A stretch of 47,974 nt of DNA, taken from contig NZ_JAQGKQ010000018.1 in NCBI RefSeq assembly GCF_028290025.1, positions 1-47,974 on the forward strand, in the 5' to 3' direction. This stretch comes from Cypionkella sp. Its GTDB lineage: Bacteria > Pseudomonadota > Alphaproteobacteria > Rhodobacterales > Rhodobacteraceae. Of this stretch, positions 38,806 to 46,816 are shown in pieces. Made by a program: the position numbers and the translations under genes. Every line of letters begins with the position of its first letter. Position 1 is the stretch's first letter. The notes beneath the pieces were generated by a model, which worked only from the letters and a program-made list of their open reading frames with translations, was not told where the DNA came from and searched no databases.

Positions 38806-40401
38806 TTATGCCACTTCGAATTGCAGAGCTTTCACCTGCTGGAACATGCCGGTCGATTCCAGCGTGTCGATCACCTTCGGGTCAATCGCTTGATCCAGAT
38901 AGAGAATGGCGATGGCTTCTTGCCCGACGCCCGCGCGACCAAGCGTAAAGTTGGCGATGTTGACACCGTTTTTGCCCATCGTCATGCCAAGCAAACCGAT
39001 AATCCCCGGCACGTCGTCGTTGGTGGTGTACAGCATATGCGCGCCGATTTCGGCGTCAATGTTGATGCCTTTGATTTGAATGAAGCGCGGTTTGCCATCG
39101 CTGAAGCAGGTGCCAGCCACCGAACGCTCACGCGTGTCCGTCACCATCGTCACCTTGATATAGGCGTCAAACACACCGGTCTTATCTTGGCGCGTGGTGG
39201 AGATTTGGATGCCCTTATCTTTAGCGACAACCGGCGCCGAGACGAGGTTTACATCAGGGTTTTGGGTTTTCAGAACACCCGCGATCACTGCAGAGTTCAG
39301 CGCCGCGAGGTTCATCCCCGCAACCGTGCCATCATAAAGGATATTGATCGCCTTGATCGGCTCCTCGGTCATCTGGCCGATGAAGGCACCCAAATGCGAC
39401 GCGAGTTTGATCCATGGCCCCATCACGGCGGCTTCTTCAGCTGTCACGTTCGGCATGTTCAAAGCGTTCTGCACAGCGCCGGTCAGCAGATAATCCGACA
39501 TTTGTTCAGCCACTTGCAAGGCGACGTTCTCTTGCGCCTCGGTTGTGGCTGCGCCCAGATGCGGGGTGCAAACCACGTTCGGCATGTTGAACAGCGGATT
39601 CTCGGAGGCCGGTTCAGTCTCAAACACATCCAGCGCGGCACCAGCGACTTGGCCGGATTTCAGCGCCTCAACCAAGGCCGCTTCGTCAATCAGACCGCCG
39701 CGCGCGCAGTTGATGATACGGACGCCCTTTTTGGTTTTGGCGAGGTTTTCCGCCGAGAGGATGTTGCGGGTTTTATCGGTCAACGGCACATGCAGGGTGA
39801 TGAAATCGGCGCGGTGCAGCAGTTCATCGAGTTCAACTTTCGTCACACCAAGCGTCTTGGCGCGCTCATCCGACAGGAAGGGATCGTAGGCGACAACCTT
39901 CATATGCAGGCCGACAGCGCGGTTGCAGACGATGCCGCCGATGTTGCCCGCACCGATCACGCCGAGGGTTTTGTTGAACAACTCCACCCCCATGAAGCGG
40001 GATTTCTCCCATTTACCGGCATGTGTGCTGGCGTTGGCTTCGGGCAGTTGACGAGCGACGGCGAACATCATTGCGATGGCATGTTCGGCGGTGGTGATAG
40101 AGTTGCCAAACGGCGTGTTCATCACGATCACGCCTTTTTTCGACGCGGCAGGAATATCGACGTTATCGACACCAATGCCCGCGCGACCGACCACTTTCAG
40201 GTTGGTGGCTAGGCTAAGCAGCTTGTCGGTGACCTTGGTGGCCGAGCGAATGGCAAGGCCATCATATTGATGGATAATCGCCGCGAGGGCGTCTTTATCT
40301 TTGCCCAGCTTGGGCATGTAATCAACTTCGATCCCGCGGTCGCGGAAGATTTGCACAGCGGTTTCGGAGAGTTCGTCAGATACGAGTACGCGGGGGGCCA
40401 T
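38806..40401 (-). CDS. serA: D-3-phosphoglycerate dehydrogenase
   Basis: A 531-residue enzyme oxidising 3-phosphoglycerate to 3-phosphohydroxypyruvate, the first step of serine synthesis. NAD binding is by GVIGAGNIGG (147-156). Catalytic residues are Arg234 in NCARGG, Glu263 in FETEP and His281 in TPHLGAAT. An intervening domain (about 320-450) is followed by a C-terminal ACT domain (NDDVPGIIGLLGMTMGKNGV), typical of the long serine-sensitive form. It lies downstream of serC in the same direction with a 78-bp gap, so they are probably one operon. Confidence 0.97.
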   Translation of the reverse strand: MAPRVLVSDELSETAVQIFRDRGIEVDYMPKLGKDKDALAAIIHQYDGLAIRSATKVTDKLLSLATNLKVVGRAGIGVDNVDIPAASKKGVIVMNTPFGNSITTAEHAIAMMFAVARQLPEANASTHAGKWEKSRFMGVELFNKTLGVIGAGNIGGIVCNRAVGLHMKVVAYDPFLSDERAKTLGVTKVELDELLHRADFITLHVPLTDKTRNILSAENLAKTKKGVRIINCARGGLIDEAALVEALKSGQVAGAALDVFETEPASENPLFNMPNVVCTPHLGAATTEAQENVALQVAEQMSDYLLTGAVQNALNMPNVTAEEAAVMGPWIKLASHLGAFIGQMTEEPIKAINILYDGTVAGMNLAALNSAVIAGVLKTQNPDVNLVSAPVVAKDKGIQISTTRQDKTGVFDAYIKVTMVTDTRERSVAGTCFSDGKPRFIQIKGINIDAEIGAHMLYTTNDDVPGIIGLLGMTMGKNGVNIANFTLGRAGVGQEAIAILYLDQAIDPKVIDTLESTGMFQQVKALQFEVA

Positions 40402-40479
40402 GTGAATGTCCTATGATTATAAGGGATCGCAGGGCGGAGCCTGCGGATTGGGAAAGGCGGGGCTAACCCGCCGTCCCGT

Positions 40480-41628
40480 TCAAACTTGTGCGGCGATTTC
40501 CGCGTGGAAGGCATGAGCGAGCCACGGCATCAGGGCTGCCACATCGGCAGTTTCCACCGTAGAGCCGCACCAGATGCGCAGACCCGCCGGGGCATCGCGG
40601 TAAGCGCCAATGTCATAGGCGACCTTGGCCTGCTCCAGCCGCTTGGCGACGGCTTTGGCGAAAGCCTCACCATCTTTGATGCGAGGGTCGTTGAACTTCA
40701 GGCAAACGCTGGTCGTCGAGGCAATCGCCGGGGTTTCGGCAAGGTTTTGTAGCCACGGATTTGCGGCGCAGAAATCCCAGACCACTTTCGCGTTGGCAGT
40801 GGCGCGGTTGACGAGGCCGTTCAATCCGCCCACCGACTGCGCCCATTTCAGCGACACGAGGTAATCTTCAACCGCCAGCATCGACGGGGTGTTGATCGTC
40901 TCACCGACAAAGATGCCTTCGATGACTTTGCCTTTGCTGGTCATGCGGAAAATCTTCGGCAAAGGCCATGCGGGGGTGTTGCTTTCCAACCGCTCGACCG
41001 CGCGGGGGCTCAGAATAATCATCCCGTGCGCGCCTTCGCCGCCGAGCACTTTCTGCCAGGAGAAGGTGGTCACATCTAACTTCGCCCAATCCAGATCCAT
41101 CGCAAAGGCGGCAGAGGTGGCGTCGCAGATCGTCAGACCTTGGCGGTCTGCGGGGATTGCGTCGGCGTTGGGCAGACGGCAACCCGAGGTGGTGCCGTTC
41201 CATGTGAACACCACGTCGCTGTTGAAATCGACGGTGGCGAAATCAACGATCTGGCCGTAGGGGGCGATTTTGACCTTCGCATCCAGTTTCAGTTGTTTGA
41301 CCACATCGGTGATCCAGCCCTCGCCGAACGACTCCCAAGCCAGCATCTCGACGGGACGCGCACCGAGCAGCGACCACATCGCCATTTCAACCGCGCCGGT
41401 ATCCGAACCGGGCACGATGCCGATGCGGTAGTCGGCGGGAACGCCAAGAATTTCACGGGTAAGGTCAATCGCCTGTTTCAGCTTGGCCTTGCCAACAGAG
41501 GCACGGTGCGAGCGGCCCAAGGGCGCATCACCAAGCATATCAAGGGTATAACCGGGGATTTTGGCACAAGGGCCAGAAGAAAAGCGCGGGTTTGCCGGAC
41601 GCGTTGCCGGGGCGGGTAGATCAGCCAT
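40480..41628 (-). CDS. serC: Phosphoserine aminotransferase
   Basis: A 382-residue PLP enzyme converting 3-phosphohydroxypyruvate to phosphoserine. It begins [20 protein letters not shown]. The PLP-linked lysine is Lys193 in [15 protein letters not shown]. Phosphate-binding stretches include [16 protein letters not shown] and [10 protein letters not shown]. This is the alphaproteobacterial SerC type. ATG 41628 is preceded by GAGG; the long in-frame extension to 42594 is antisense to serB and is rejected. The 5' region carries a hairpin leader (see 41629-41716). Confidence 0.96.
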   Translation of the reverse strand: MADLPAPATRPANPRFSSGPCAKIPGYTLDMLGDAPLGRSHRASVGKAKLKQAIDLTREILGVPADYRIGIVPGSDTGAVEMAMWSLLGARPVEMLAWESFGEGWITDVVKQLKLDAKVKIAPYGQIVDFATVDFNSDVVFTWNGTTSGCRLPNADAIPADRQGLTICDATSAAFAMDLDWAKLDVTTFSWQKVLGGEGAHGMIILSPRAVERLESNTPAWPLPKIFRMTSKGKVIEGIFVGETINTPSMLAVEDYLVSLKWAQSVGGLNGLVNRATANAKVVWDFCAANPWLQNLAETPAIASTTSVCLKFNDPRIKDGEAFAKAVAKRLEQAKVAYDIGAYRDAPAGLRIWCGSTVETADVAALMPWLAHAFHAEIAAQV

Positions 41629-41716
41629 GGTATCCTCACAGATAAATGCCCTTCGTTGGGGAAGGGTGTCCCACTGCCGTGCATATTGGCCAAACCGGGG
41701 TGGTGCAAGCCAGATA
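41629..41716 (-). promoter_or_regulatory. serC leader RNA and promoter candidate
   Basis: On the minus strand TTGCAC, a 17-bp spacer and TATGCA resemble a sigma-70 promoter. The leader then folds CCCTTC-CCCAAC-GAAGGG (41666-41649), about 20 nt before ATG 41628, close to the GAGG ribosome site. A structured serC leader is known from alphaproteobacteria (serC RNA motif), whose last stem overlaps the ribosome site. I cannot confirm that this sequence matches its consensus. Confidence 0.45.
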
Positions 41717-41778
41717 ATCGCGCTATTCCGGCGCATCATCTGCGAAAACCGACACGCATCTCCACTATCGGAAACCTC

Positions 41779-42654
41779 ATGTTTGTAGCCACCCTGCTGA
41801 CCAATCCCAATCGACCCGTGCTTGACCGCGTGACGGTAGAGTCGTTGCGCAACGCTTGGGGCGGCGGCGATGCGGTGTGGCTCGACCCCGGCGTGGCGGC
41901 GGAATTTGCGTTGGAGGCGATGCCTGCGAACCGGTGGGATGTGTGGCAGGGCTTGCAGGGCATGGGCGTTGATCTGGTGGTGCAGGTGGCGGAAGGGCGG
42001 CGGAAAAAGCTGCTGATCGCCGATATGGACAGCACGATGATCGAGCAGGAATGTATTGACGAACTTGCCGATGAGGCGGGCTTTGGCACGCTGGTCGCCG
42101 GGATTACCGCGCGGGCGATGAATGGCGAGTTGGATTTTGACGCGGCTTTGCGCGAACGGGTGGGCTTGCTGAAAGGTCTGCCTGCCACGGTGATCGCGGC
42201 AGTGGTGCGCGACCGGATTACGTTGACGCCCGGTGGGCCGCAGTTGTTGGCGACGATGAAGGCGAATGGAGCCTATGCGGCTCTGGTGTCGGGGGGGTTT
42301 ACCGCCTTTACCTCTGCGATTGCAGGGGTTCTGGGGTTTGACGAAAACCGCGCCAATATCCTGCTTATTGAGGATAGCAAGCTGACGGGCCAAGTGGCGG
42401 AACCGATCTTGGGGCGCGCCGCGAAGGTGACGGCGCTGGAGGAGATCACGGCAAAGCTGGGTATCAGCGTGGCCGATGCGATTGCGGTGGGCGATGGGGC
42501 GAACGATCTGGGGATGCTCGGGCTGGCGGGGGCTGGCGTGGCGCTGCACGCGAAGCCTGCGGTTGCGGCGCAATGCGATATCCGGGTGAACCACGGCGAT
42601 CTGACGGCGCTGCTCTATATACAGGGCTATGCCCGTGAGGAGTTCGTTCTGTGA
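41779..42654 (+). CDS. serB: Phosphoserine phosphatase
   Basis: A 291-residue HAD phosphatase releasing serine from phosphoserine, the last step of the pathway. The N-terminal part (about 1-75) is an ACT-like regulatory region. The catalytic motif is [15 protein letters not shown] (nucleophile Asp82, Asp84). Next are [10 protein letters not shown], the Lys of the AKVTALEEI region, and [15 protein letters not shown] 41779 begins the conserved [10 protein letters not shown]; the frame is open back to 41656. It is divergent from serC, so the complete serine pathway sits in one 4-kb block. Confidence 0.96.
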   Translation: MFVATLLTNPNRPVLDRVTVESLRNAWGGGDAVWLDPGVAAEFALEAMPANRWDVWQGLQGMGVDLVVQVAEGRRKKLLIADMDSTMIEQECIDELADEAGFGTLVAGITARAMNGELDFDAALRERVGLLKGLPATVIAAVVRDRITLTPGGPQLLATMKANGAYAALVSGGFTAFTSAIAGVLGFDENRANILLIEDSKLTGQVAEPILGRAAKVTALEEITAKLGISVADAIAVGDGANDLGMLGLAGAGVALHAKPAVAAQCDIRVNHGDLTALLYIQGYAREEFVL

Positions 42655-43130
42655 TCATCCGACCAGCGACCCCGCAAGACGCCGCCGCGATGACTGCCTT
42701 GCAGAATGAGATTATCAAGATCGGCGGCACCACCGCCTATGAGCAGCCGCGCAGTATTGGGCAGATTTTGGAAAGCTATATCACCGGGGCTTCGGTAATT
42801 TCGTGTCAGTTGGCTGACGACGCAGGACAGGTGTTGGGTTTTCAGGTGGTTGGGCAACGGCCGGGTCTGGCCGAGGGTTGGGCTGATATCGGCACCTTCG
42901 TGCAACCGGGTCTGCAAGCGCGTGGCATTGGGGCGGCGTTGTTTGAGGCGAGCCTGACTGCTGCCCGCGCCGCTGGCCTGAAGGTTTTGAACGCCACCAT
43001 TCGCGCCGACAATGTCGCAGGGCTGGCCTATTACGCCCGGCGCGGCTTTGTCGATTATGCAGCGCAGCCGGAATGGGCGTTGGCCGATGGCCGCAAGGTC
43101 GGCAAGATCAGCCGCCGGTTTGAGCTGTAA
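42651..43130 (+). CDS. GNAT-family N-acetyltransferase
   Basis: A 159-residue protein with the GNAT fold. The acetyl-CoA-binding loop is [17 protein letters not shown] (V-x-x-x-x-Q/R-G-x-G/A type), and the C-terminal strand is [21 protein letters not shown] 42651 overlaps the serB stop, so it is translationally coupled to serB. The substrate is unknown; it may modify an amine or an amino acid. Confidence 0.9.
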   Translation: MIIRPATPQDAAAMTALQNEIIKIGGTTAYEQPRSIGQILESYITGASVISCQLADDAGQVLGFQVVGQRPGLAEGWADIGTFVQPGLQARGIGAALFEASLTAARAAGLKVLNATIRADNVAGLAYYARRGFVDYAAQPEWALADGRKVGKISRRFEL

Positions 43131-43142
43131 GCGGAGCATTCG

Positions 43143-43904
43143 ATGTTCGAAATCGCCACTCATCTGGTGCTGCTGCTGGCCTGCGCTGCCTTCATTGCGG
43201 GGTTTGTCGATGCGATTGCGGGCGGGGGCGGCTTGATCTCGGTGCCTGCGCTGCTGCTTGCGGGGGCGTCGCCTATTGAGGCTTTGGCGACCAATAAACT
43301 GCAAGGCAGTTTCGGAGCTGGCACGGCTGTGCTGGCCTACGCCCGGGCGGGGCATGTAAAGCCGCTCGATCAGTTGGGGATGGCGGCGGTCGCGGCTGTT
43401 GCTGGCGCGCTGGGCGCGCTGGTGGCACATTTTATGCCTGCCGAGGTGCTGCGGATTATCATGCCTGTGATCTTGGTCGCGGTGGCGTTGTTCTTTGCCT
43501 TCAAACCCGGGCTGACCGATCTGGATCGGGTGGAGCGGATTAAGCCTGCGGTGTTCACGTTTACTGCGGTGCCTATGATCGCCGCCTATGACGGTTTCTT
43601 CGGGCCGGGAACTGGCAGCTTCTTAATGCTGGCGTTTGTGATGCTGGCGGGGTTTGGGGTTTTGAAGGCGACCGCCCACACCAAGATGCTGAACTTCGCC
43701 TCGAATATCGGTTCGCTCGCGGTGTTCGCGTGGAGTGGGGCGACGTGGTGGGGCGTGGGCTTTGCGATGGCGGCGGGTCAGATTGCCGGGGCAGCTTTGG
43801 GGGCAAAGCTTGCGATGCGAATTGGGGCGCGGCTGATCAAGCCGTTGCTGGTGGTGACATCGACGGCGATGGCGTTGCGGTTGTTGTGGCAGGCGTTTGG
43901 GTAG
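43143..43904 (+). CDS. TSUP-family transporter (TauE/SafE)
   Basis: A 253-residue membrane protein with about eight hydrophobic segments. The N-terminal half has GFVDAIAGGGGLISVPALLLAG, the second half YDGFFGPGTGSFLMLAFVML, the paired glycine motifs of the TauE/SafE family. Members move sulfite, sulfoacetate or similar small sulfonates and acids. It follows the GNAT gene by 12 bp with an AGCGGAG site. Confidence 0.92.
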   Translation: MFEIATHLVLLLACAAFIAGFVDAIAGGGGLISVPALLLAGASPIEALATNKLQGSFGAGTAVLAYARAGHVKPLDQLGMAAVAAVAGALGALVAHFMPAEVLRIIMPVILVAVALFFAFKPGLTDLDRVERIKPAVFTFTAVPMIAAYDGFFGPGTGSFLMLAFVMLAGFGVLKATAHTKMLNFASNIGSLAVFAWSGATWWGVGFAMAAGQIAGAALGAKLAMRIGARLIKPLLVVTSTAMALRLLWQAFG

Positions 43905-43921
43905 GCTCCCAACTTGGGAGC
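43904..43921. repeat. 18-bp palindromic element, copy 2
   Basis: GGCTCCCAACTTGGGAGC is the exact reverse complement of 3483-3500. Its last bases begin a second palindrome, GAGCAAATTTTGCTC (43918-43932), so two mutually exclusive hairpins can form immediately after the TSUP stop codon. Confidence 0.6.
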
Positions 43922-44183
43922 AAATTTTGCTCTTATGTCAGTATGTTGACCCGGTGCTTTTAAGAGAAACTTAACGTTTTCGCCCTTTCGTTCGGTTGAA
44001 CCGGGGGTTTCACACCCCCGGACCCCTGCGGGATATTTGAGCCAATGCGAAAGCAAATTTTAGTTAAATTGTCTTCATCTTGGTGGAAATTCTCCACGGG
44101 GGTCAGGCCAGTTTGGCCCGGGGCCAATCTGGCTTGGGGGTGTAAGACCCCCGGCTTCGCTGGCCCAGCGCGCAGCGACTGAG
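43922..44183. other. Intergenic region with hairpin elements, no gene seen
   Basis: The 279-bp gap between the TSUP gene and zapE has no credible gene. Visible are the palindromes at its left edge, a perfect 8-bp stem CCGGGGGT / ACCCCCGG (44001-44021) followed by GGATATTTG, and a third GGGGG / CCCCC hairpin at 44136-44152. The middle (44040-44100) shows nothing distinctive. Confidence 0.6.
44000..44055. repeat. Rhodobacterales-type intergenic GGGGG-hairpin element, copy 2
   Basis: The stem CCGGGGGT-TTCAC-ACCCCCGG is followed by ACCCCTGCGGGATATTTGA and GCCAATGCGAAAGC. Order and tail match the copy at 38741-38795. Confidence 0.65.
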
Positions 44184-45257
44184 TTATTGCCCCCAGTCGG
44201 CGGCTTGCATTTCGCGCAGACGGCTGGCGGTGCGTTCAAACTCGAAGCTGCCGGAGCCTTCGATATAAAGGCGCTCGGGTTCGTCCGCCGCCGAGCAGAT
44301 CAGTTTGGTTTTTGCCTCATAAAGCGCGTCGATCAGGATGACGAAGCGTTTGGCCTCGTTGTAGTTGCTGGCGGAAAGTTGGGGGATATCTTCGAGGATC
44401 AGCACTCGGACTGCACTCGCGATGGCGAGGAAATCAGCGGGGCCAAGGGGTTTGGCGCAAAGCTCCCAGAACGTCGCGCGACCAATGCCGTTGGCGAAGC
44501 GCGGCAAGATGGTTTCGCGGCCGTTGACGGGGAGGCGGAGGGGTTCACCAGCGGCTCCGCCAGTTAGATCGCGCCAGATCGCGTTGATTTCGGTTTTAGC
44601 CTTGCCTGCGGGGTGAAAATATACCTGCGCCCCGGTCAGGCGGTGTTGGCGGTAGTCGTTGGGTGAGGCGATTTCTTCGACCTCTAAACGCTCGCGCAGC
44701 ATGGCGATGAAGGGCAGGAACAGAGCGCGGCTAAGGCCGTCTTTATACAAATCTTCCGGCGGACGGTTGGAGGTAGTGATAATCACCACCCCTGCGGCCA
44801 GCAATTTCTCAAACAACCGCCCCACGATCATCGCATCGGTGATGTCGGTGATCTGCATTTCATCAAATGCCAACAGGCGCACGTCGCGGATAATCGCATC
44901 GGCCACCGGAGCGATCGCGTCATCGACGCCGCCCTTGCGGGCCTCGTGCATGGCGTGGTGGATTTCCTGCATGAAGGCGTGGAAATGCACGCGGCGTTTT
45001 TGGGTGATGCCGAGATTTGCGTAGAACAAATCCATCAGCATGGATTTGCCGCGACCCACACCGCCCCACAGGTAAAGCCCCTTCGGCGGCGTCACCGGCT
45101 TGGCGAAAAGCCCCGCGAACAGGCCGACTTTGCGGGTGGCATTGGCTTCCAACCACAGCCGCAAGTCTTCCATCTGCGGCAGCAGTGCCAGTTGAGCCGG
45201 ATCAGCGCGCAGGCGGTCTGCTGTGACTTCGGCTTGGTAAATCTCGGTCAGGGTCAT
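44184..45257 (-). CDS. zapE: Cell-division ATPase ZapE (AFG1-like)
   Basis: A 357-residue AFG1/ZapE ATPase. Walker A is GGVGRGKS (65-72), Walker B is RLLAFDEMQI, and ITTSNRPPEDLYKDGLSR is the sensor/arginine-finger region. ZapE interacts with FtsZ in Escherichia coli, and mitochondrial relatives help respiratory-complex turnover. ATG 45257 gives the usual MT.L start; ATG 45263 is close. The frame remains open to 45368 without support. It is divergent from the type VI secretion genes. Confidence 0.93.
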   Translation of the reverse strand: MTLTEIYQAEVTADRLRADPAQLALLPQMEDLRLWLEANATRKVGLFAGLFAKPVTPPKGLYLWGGVGRGKSMLMDLFYANLGITQKRRVHFHAFMQEIHHAMHEARKGGVDDAIAPVADAIIRDVRLLAFDEMQITDITDAMIVGRLFEKLLAAGVVIITTSNRPPEDLYKDGLSRALFLPFIAMLRERLEVEEIASPNDYRQHRLTGAQVYFHPAGKAKTEINAIWRDLTGGAAGEPLRLPVNGRETILPRFANGIGRATFWELCAKPLGPADFLAIASAVRVLILEDIPQLSASNYNEAKRFVILIDALYEAKTKLICSAADEPERLYIEGSGSFEFERTASRLREMQAADWGQ

Positions 45258-45484
45258 TCGCATACCGTTGCATACCAGCGTCGCCCGCTGAGGGAAAGTC
45301 TGGGTCAGCTTAGGGTGGAAAACCGATATGGCAATCTCGGGCTTGCTCCGGCGCGGCTGCCGCTGCAAACTGCGCTCAAGTTTTTTCCATTATGCCGCCG
45401 TCGTTTTTTCTAGGTGGCAGATTTAGAAGCGGTATTGTGGGCCTAATTGCCCGCCGGCCTGATGTTTGATGAATTGAGGTTTGC

Positions 45485-46816
45485 ATGTCTTGGTATAGCA
45501 AGGTTGCGTGGAAGGAAGGGCTGTTTTTACAGCCGCACCACTTGCAGCAGAGTGATCGCTATGTGGAAAAGCTGATCGAGGCGCGGGTGCGGCATGTCTC
45601 GCCTTATCCTTGGGGCATCGAGGAAATGCGGGTCAATCGCGACCGTTTGCAGCAGGGACGGCTTGAATTGGCGAGCGTGGCGGGGATTTTCCCCGATGGC
45701 ACCCCGTTTGAAGCGCCGGGGATTTCGCCTTTGCCGAGGGCGGTGGAGGTGCCTGCCGGGTCGGATGGCATGGGCGTTTGGCTGACTCTGCCGGATCAGG
45801 TGATGAACGGGCGCGAAGTGGCGATGGAGGCTGAGGCAGGCTCTCGCTACGTTCTGGGGGCAGAGACCGTGGCGGATAGCGCCTCTGCGTTGCGGTTGGA
45901 GCAGCAGATAGAGGTGGCCTCGCCTCGGTTGGAGTTGGACATTCGGGCGACGGCGAAGCCCGGCTATCAGTGCATCAAGATCGCGCGGATTGTCGAAGTG
46001 CGCGACAATGTGGTGATTTTGGATGATGCGTTTCCGCCGCCTTTGCTGACGATCTCGGCGCATGGCGTGGCTTTGGGTTGGCTGGACCGGGTGATCGGCT
46101 GGGTGGAGACCAAGCTGGATAGTCTGGCGCGCTATGCGGCGGACCCGTCGGCGGCGGGCGGGTTGCAGGCGACGGATTACTTCATGTTGCTGTGTTTGAA
46201 CCGGCAGATCAACGTGCTCAGGCATTTGCGGCAGTCTCGGTATGTCCACCCGGAGCGGCTGTATGAGGAGTTGCTGCGGTTCTCGGGCGAGTTGTGGACG
46301 TTTGATCAGGATAAGCGCTTGGCGCCGCCCTATGACGCCTATGACCATGCCGATCTGAAGGGCTCGGTGGAGCCTGTGGTGCGGGATATTCAGCGGTTGC
46401 TGTCGCGCGATGTTGGGCGGGCGACTCGGTTGGATTTGGTGCAGGTGCGGCAGAATTCGTATCTGGCGCAAGTGCCGGATCGCAACCTGTTCCGCGATGC
46501 GACCTTCGTGGTCGAGGTGGAGAGTTCGCGGGCTTTGACCTTGGTGCAGCAGCAGTTTCCGTTGTTGTGCAAGGTGGGGCCGAACACCCGGATGTCAGAG
46601 ATTGTGAACAACAACCTTCCGGGGATCGAGTTGATCCATATTCCGACGCCACCAAGGCAAATCCGGGCGGTGTCGCGGAATGTGTATTTCATTTTGGAGA
46701 AGAATTCACCTTTGTGGCGGGAGTTCTCGACAGCGCCCGCAATCGGGATGCATTTCGCAGGGGATTGGCCTGATCTGAAGATGGAACTTTGGGCCATCGT
46801 GGAGACCAAGGCATGA
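45485..46816 (+). CDS. tssK: Type VI secretion baseplate subunit TssK
   Basis: A 443-residue TssK (ImpJ/VasE). Family landmarks are VAWKEGLFLQPHHLQQSDRYVE at the start (split here as VAWKEGLFLQPHHLQQ and SDRYVE), LKVGPNTRMSEI-like CKVGPNTRMSEIVNN, and FILEKNSPLW near the end. TssK trimers link the baseplate to the TssJLM membrane complex. GAGG lies 9 bp before the ATG. It is the first visible gene of a T6SS locus and overlaps tssL by 4 bp (ATGA). Confidence 0.95.
   Translation: MSWYSKVAWKEGLFLQPHHLQQSDRYVEKLIEARVRHVSPYPWGIEEMRVNRDRLQQGRLELASVAGIFPDGTPFEAPGISPLPRAVEVPAGSDGMGVWLTLPDQVMNGREVAMEAEAGSRYVLGAETVADSASALRLEQQIEVASPRLELDIRATAKPGYQCIKIARIVEVRDNVVILDDAFPPPLLTISAHGVALGWLDRVIGWVETKLDSLARYAADPSAAGGLQATDYFMLLCLNRQINVLRHLRQSRYVHPERLYEELLRFSGELWTFDQDKRLAPPYDAYDHADLKGSVEPVVRDIQRLLSRDVGRATRLDLVQVRQNSYLAQVPDRNLFRDATFVVEVESSRALTLVQQQFPLLCKVGPNTRMSEIVNNNLPGIELIHIPTPPRQIRAVSRNVYFILEKNSPLWREFSTAPAIGMHFAGDWPDLKMELWAIVETKA

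Noticed and set aside
38779..40212. Plus-strand frame of 477 codons opposite serA
   Set aside because: It is antisense to serA with all catalytic motifs intact on the other strand; the composition is His/Arg-rich as in shadow frames.
41629..42594. N-terminal extension of serC by more than 300 residues
   Set aside because: The extension is the complement of serB and has a shadow-like composition; SerC proteins start at the MADLPAP segment near 41628.
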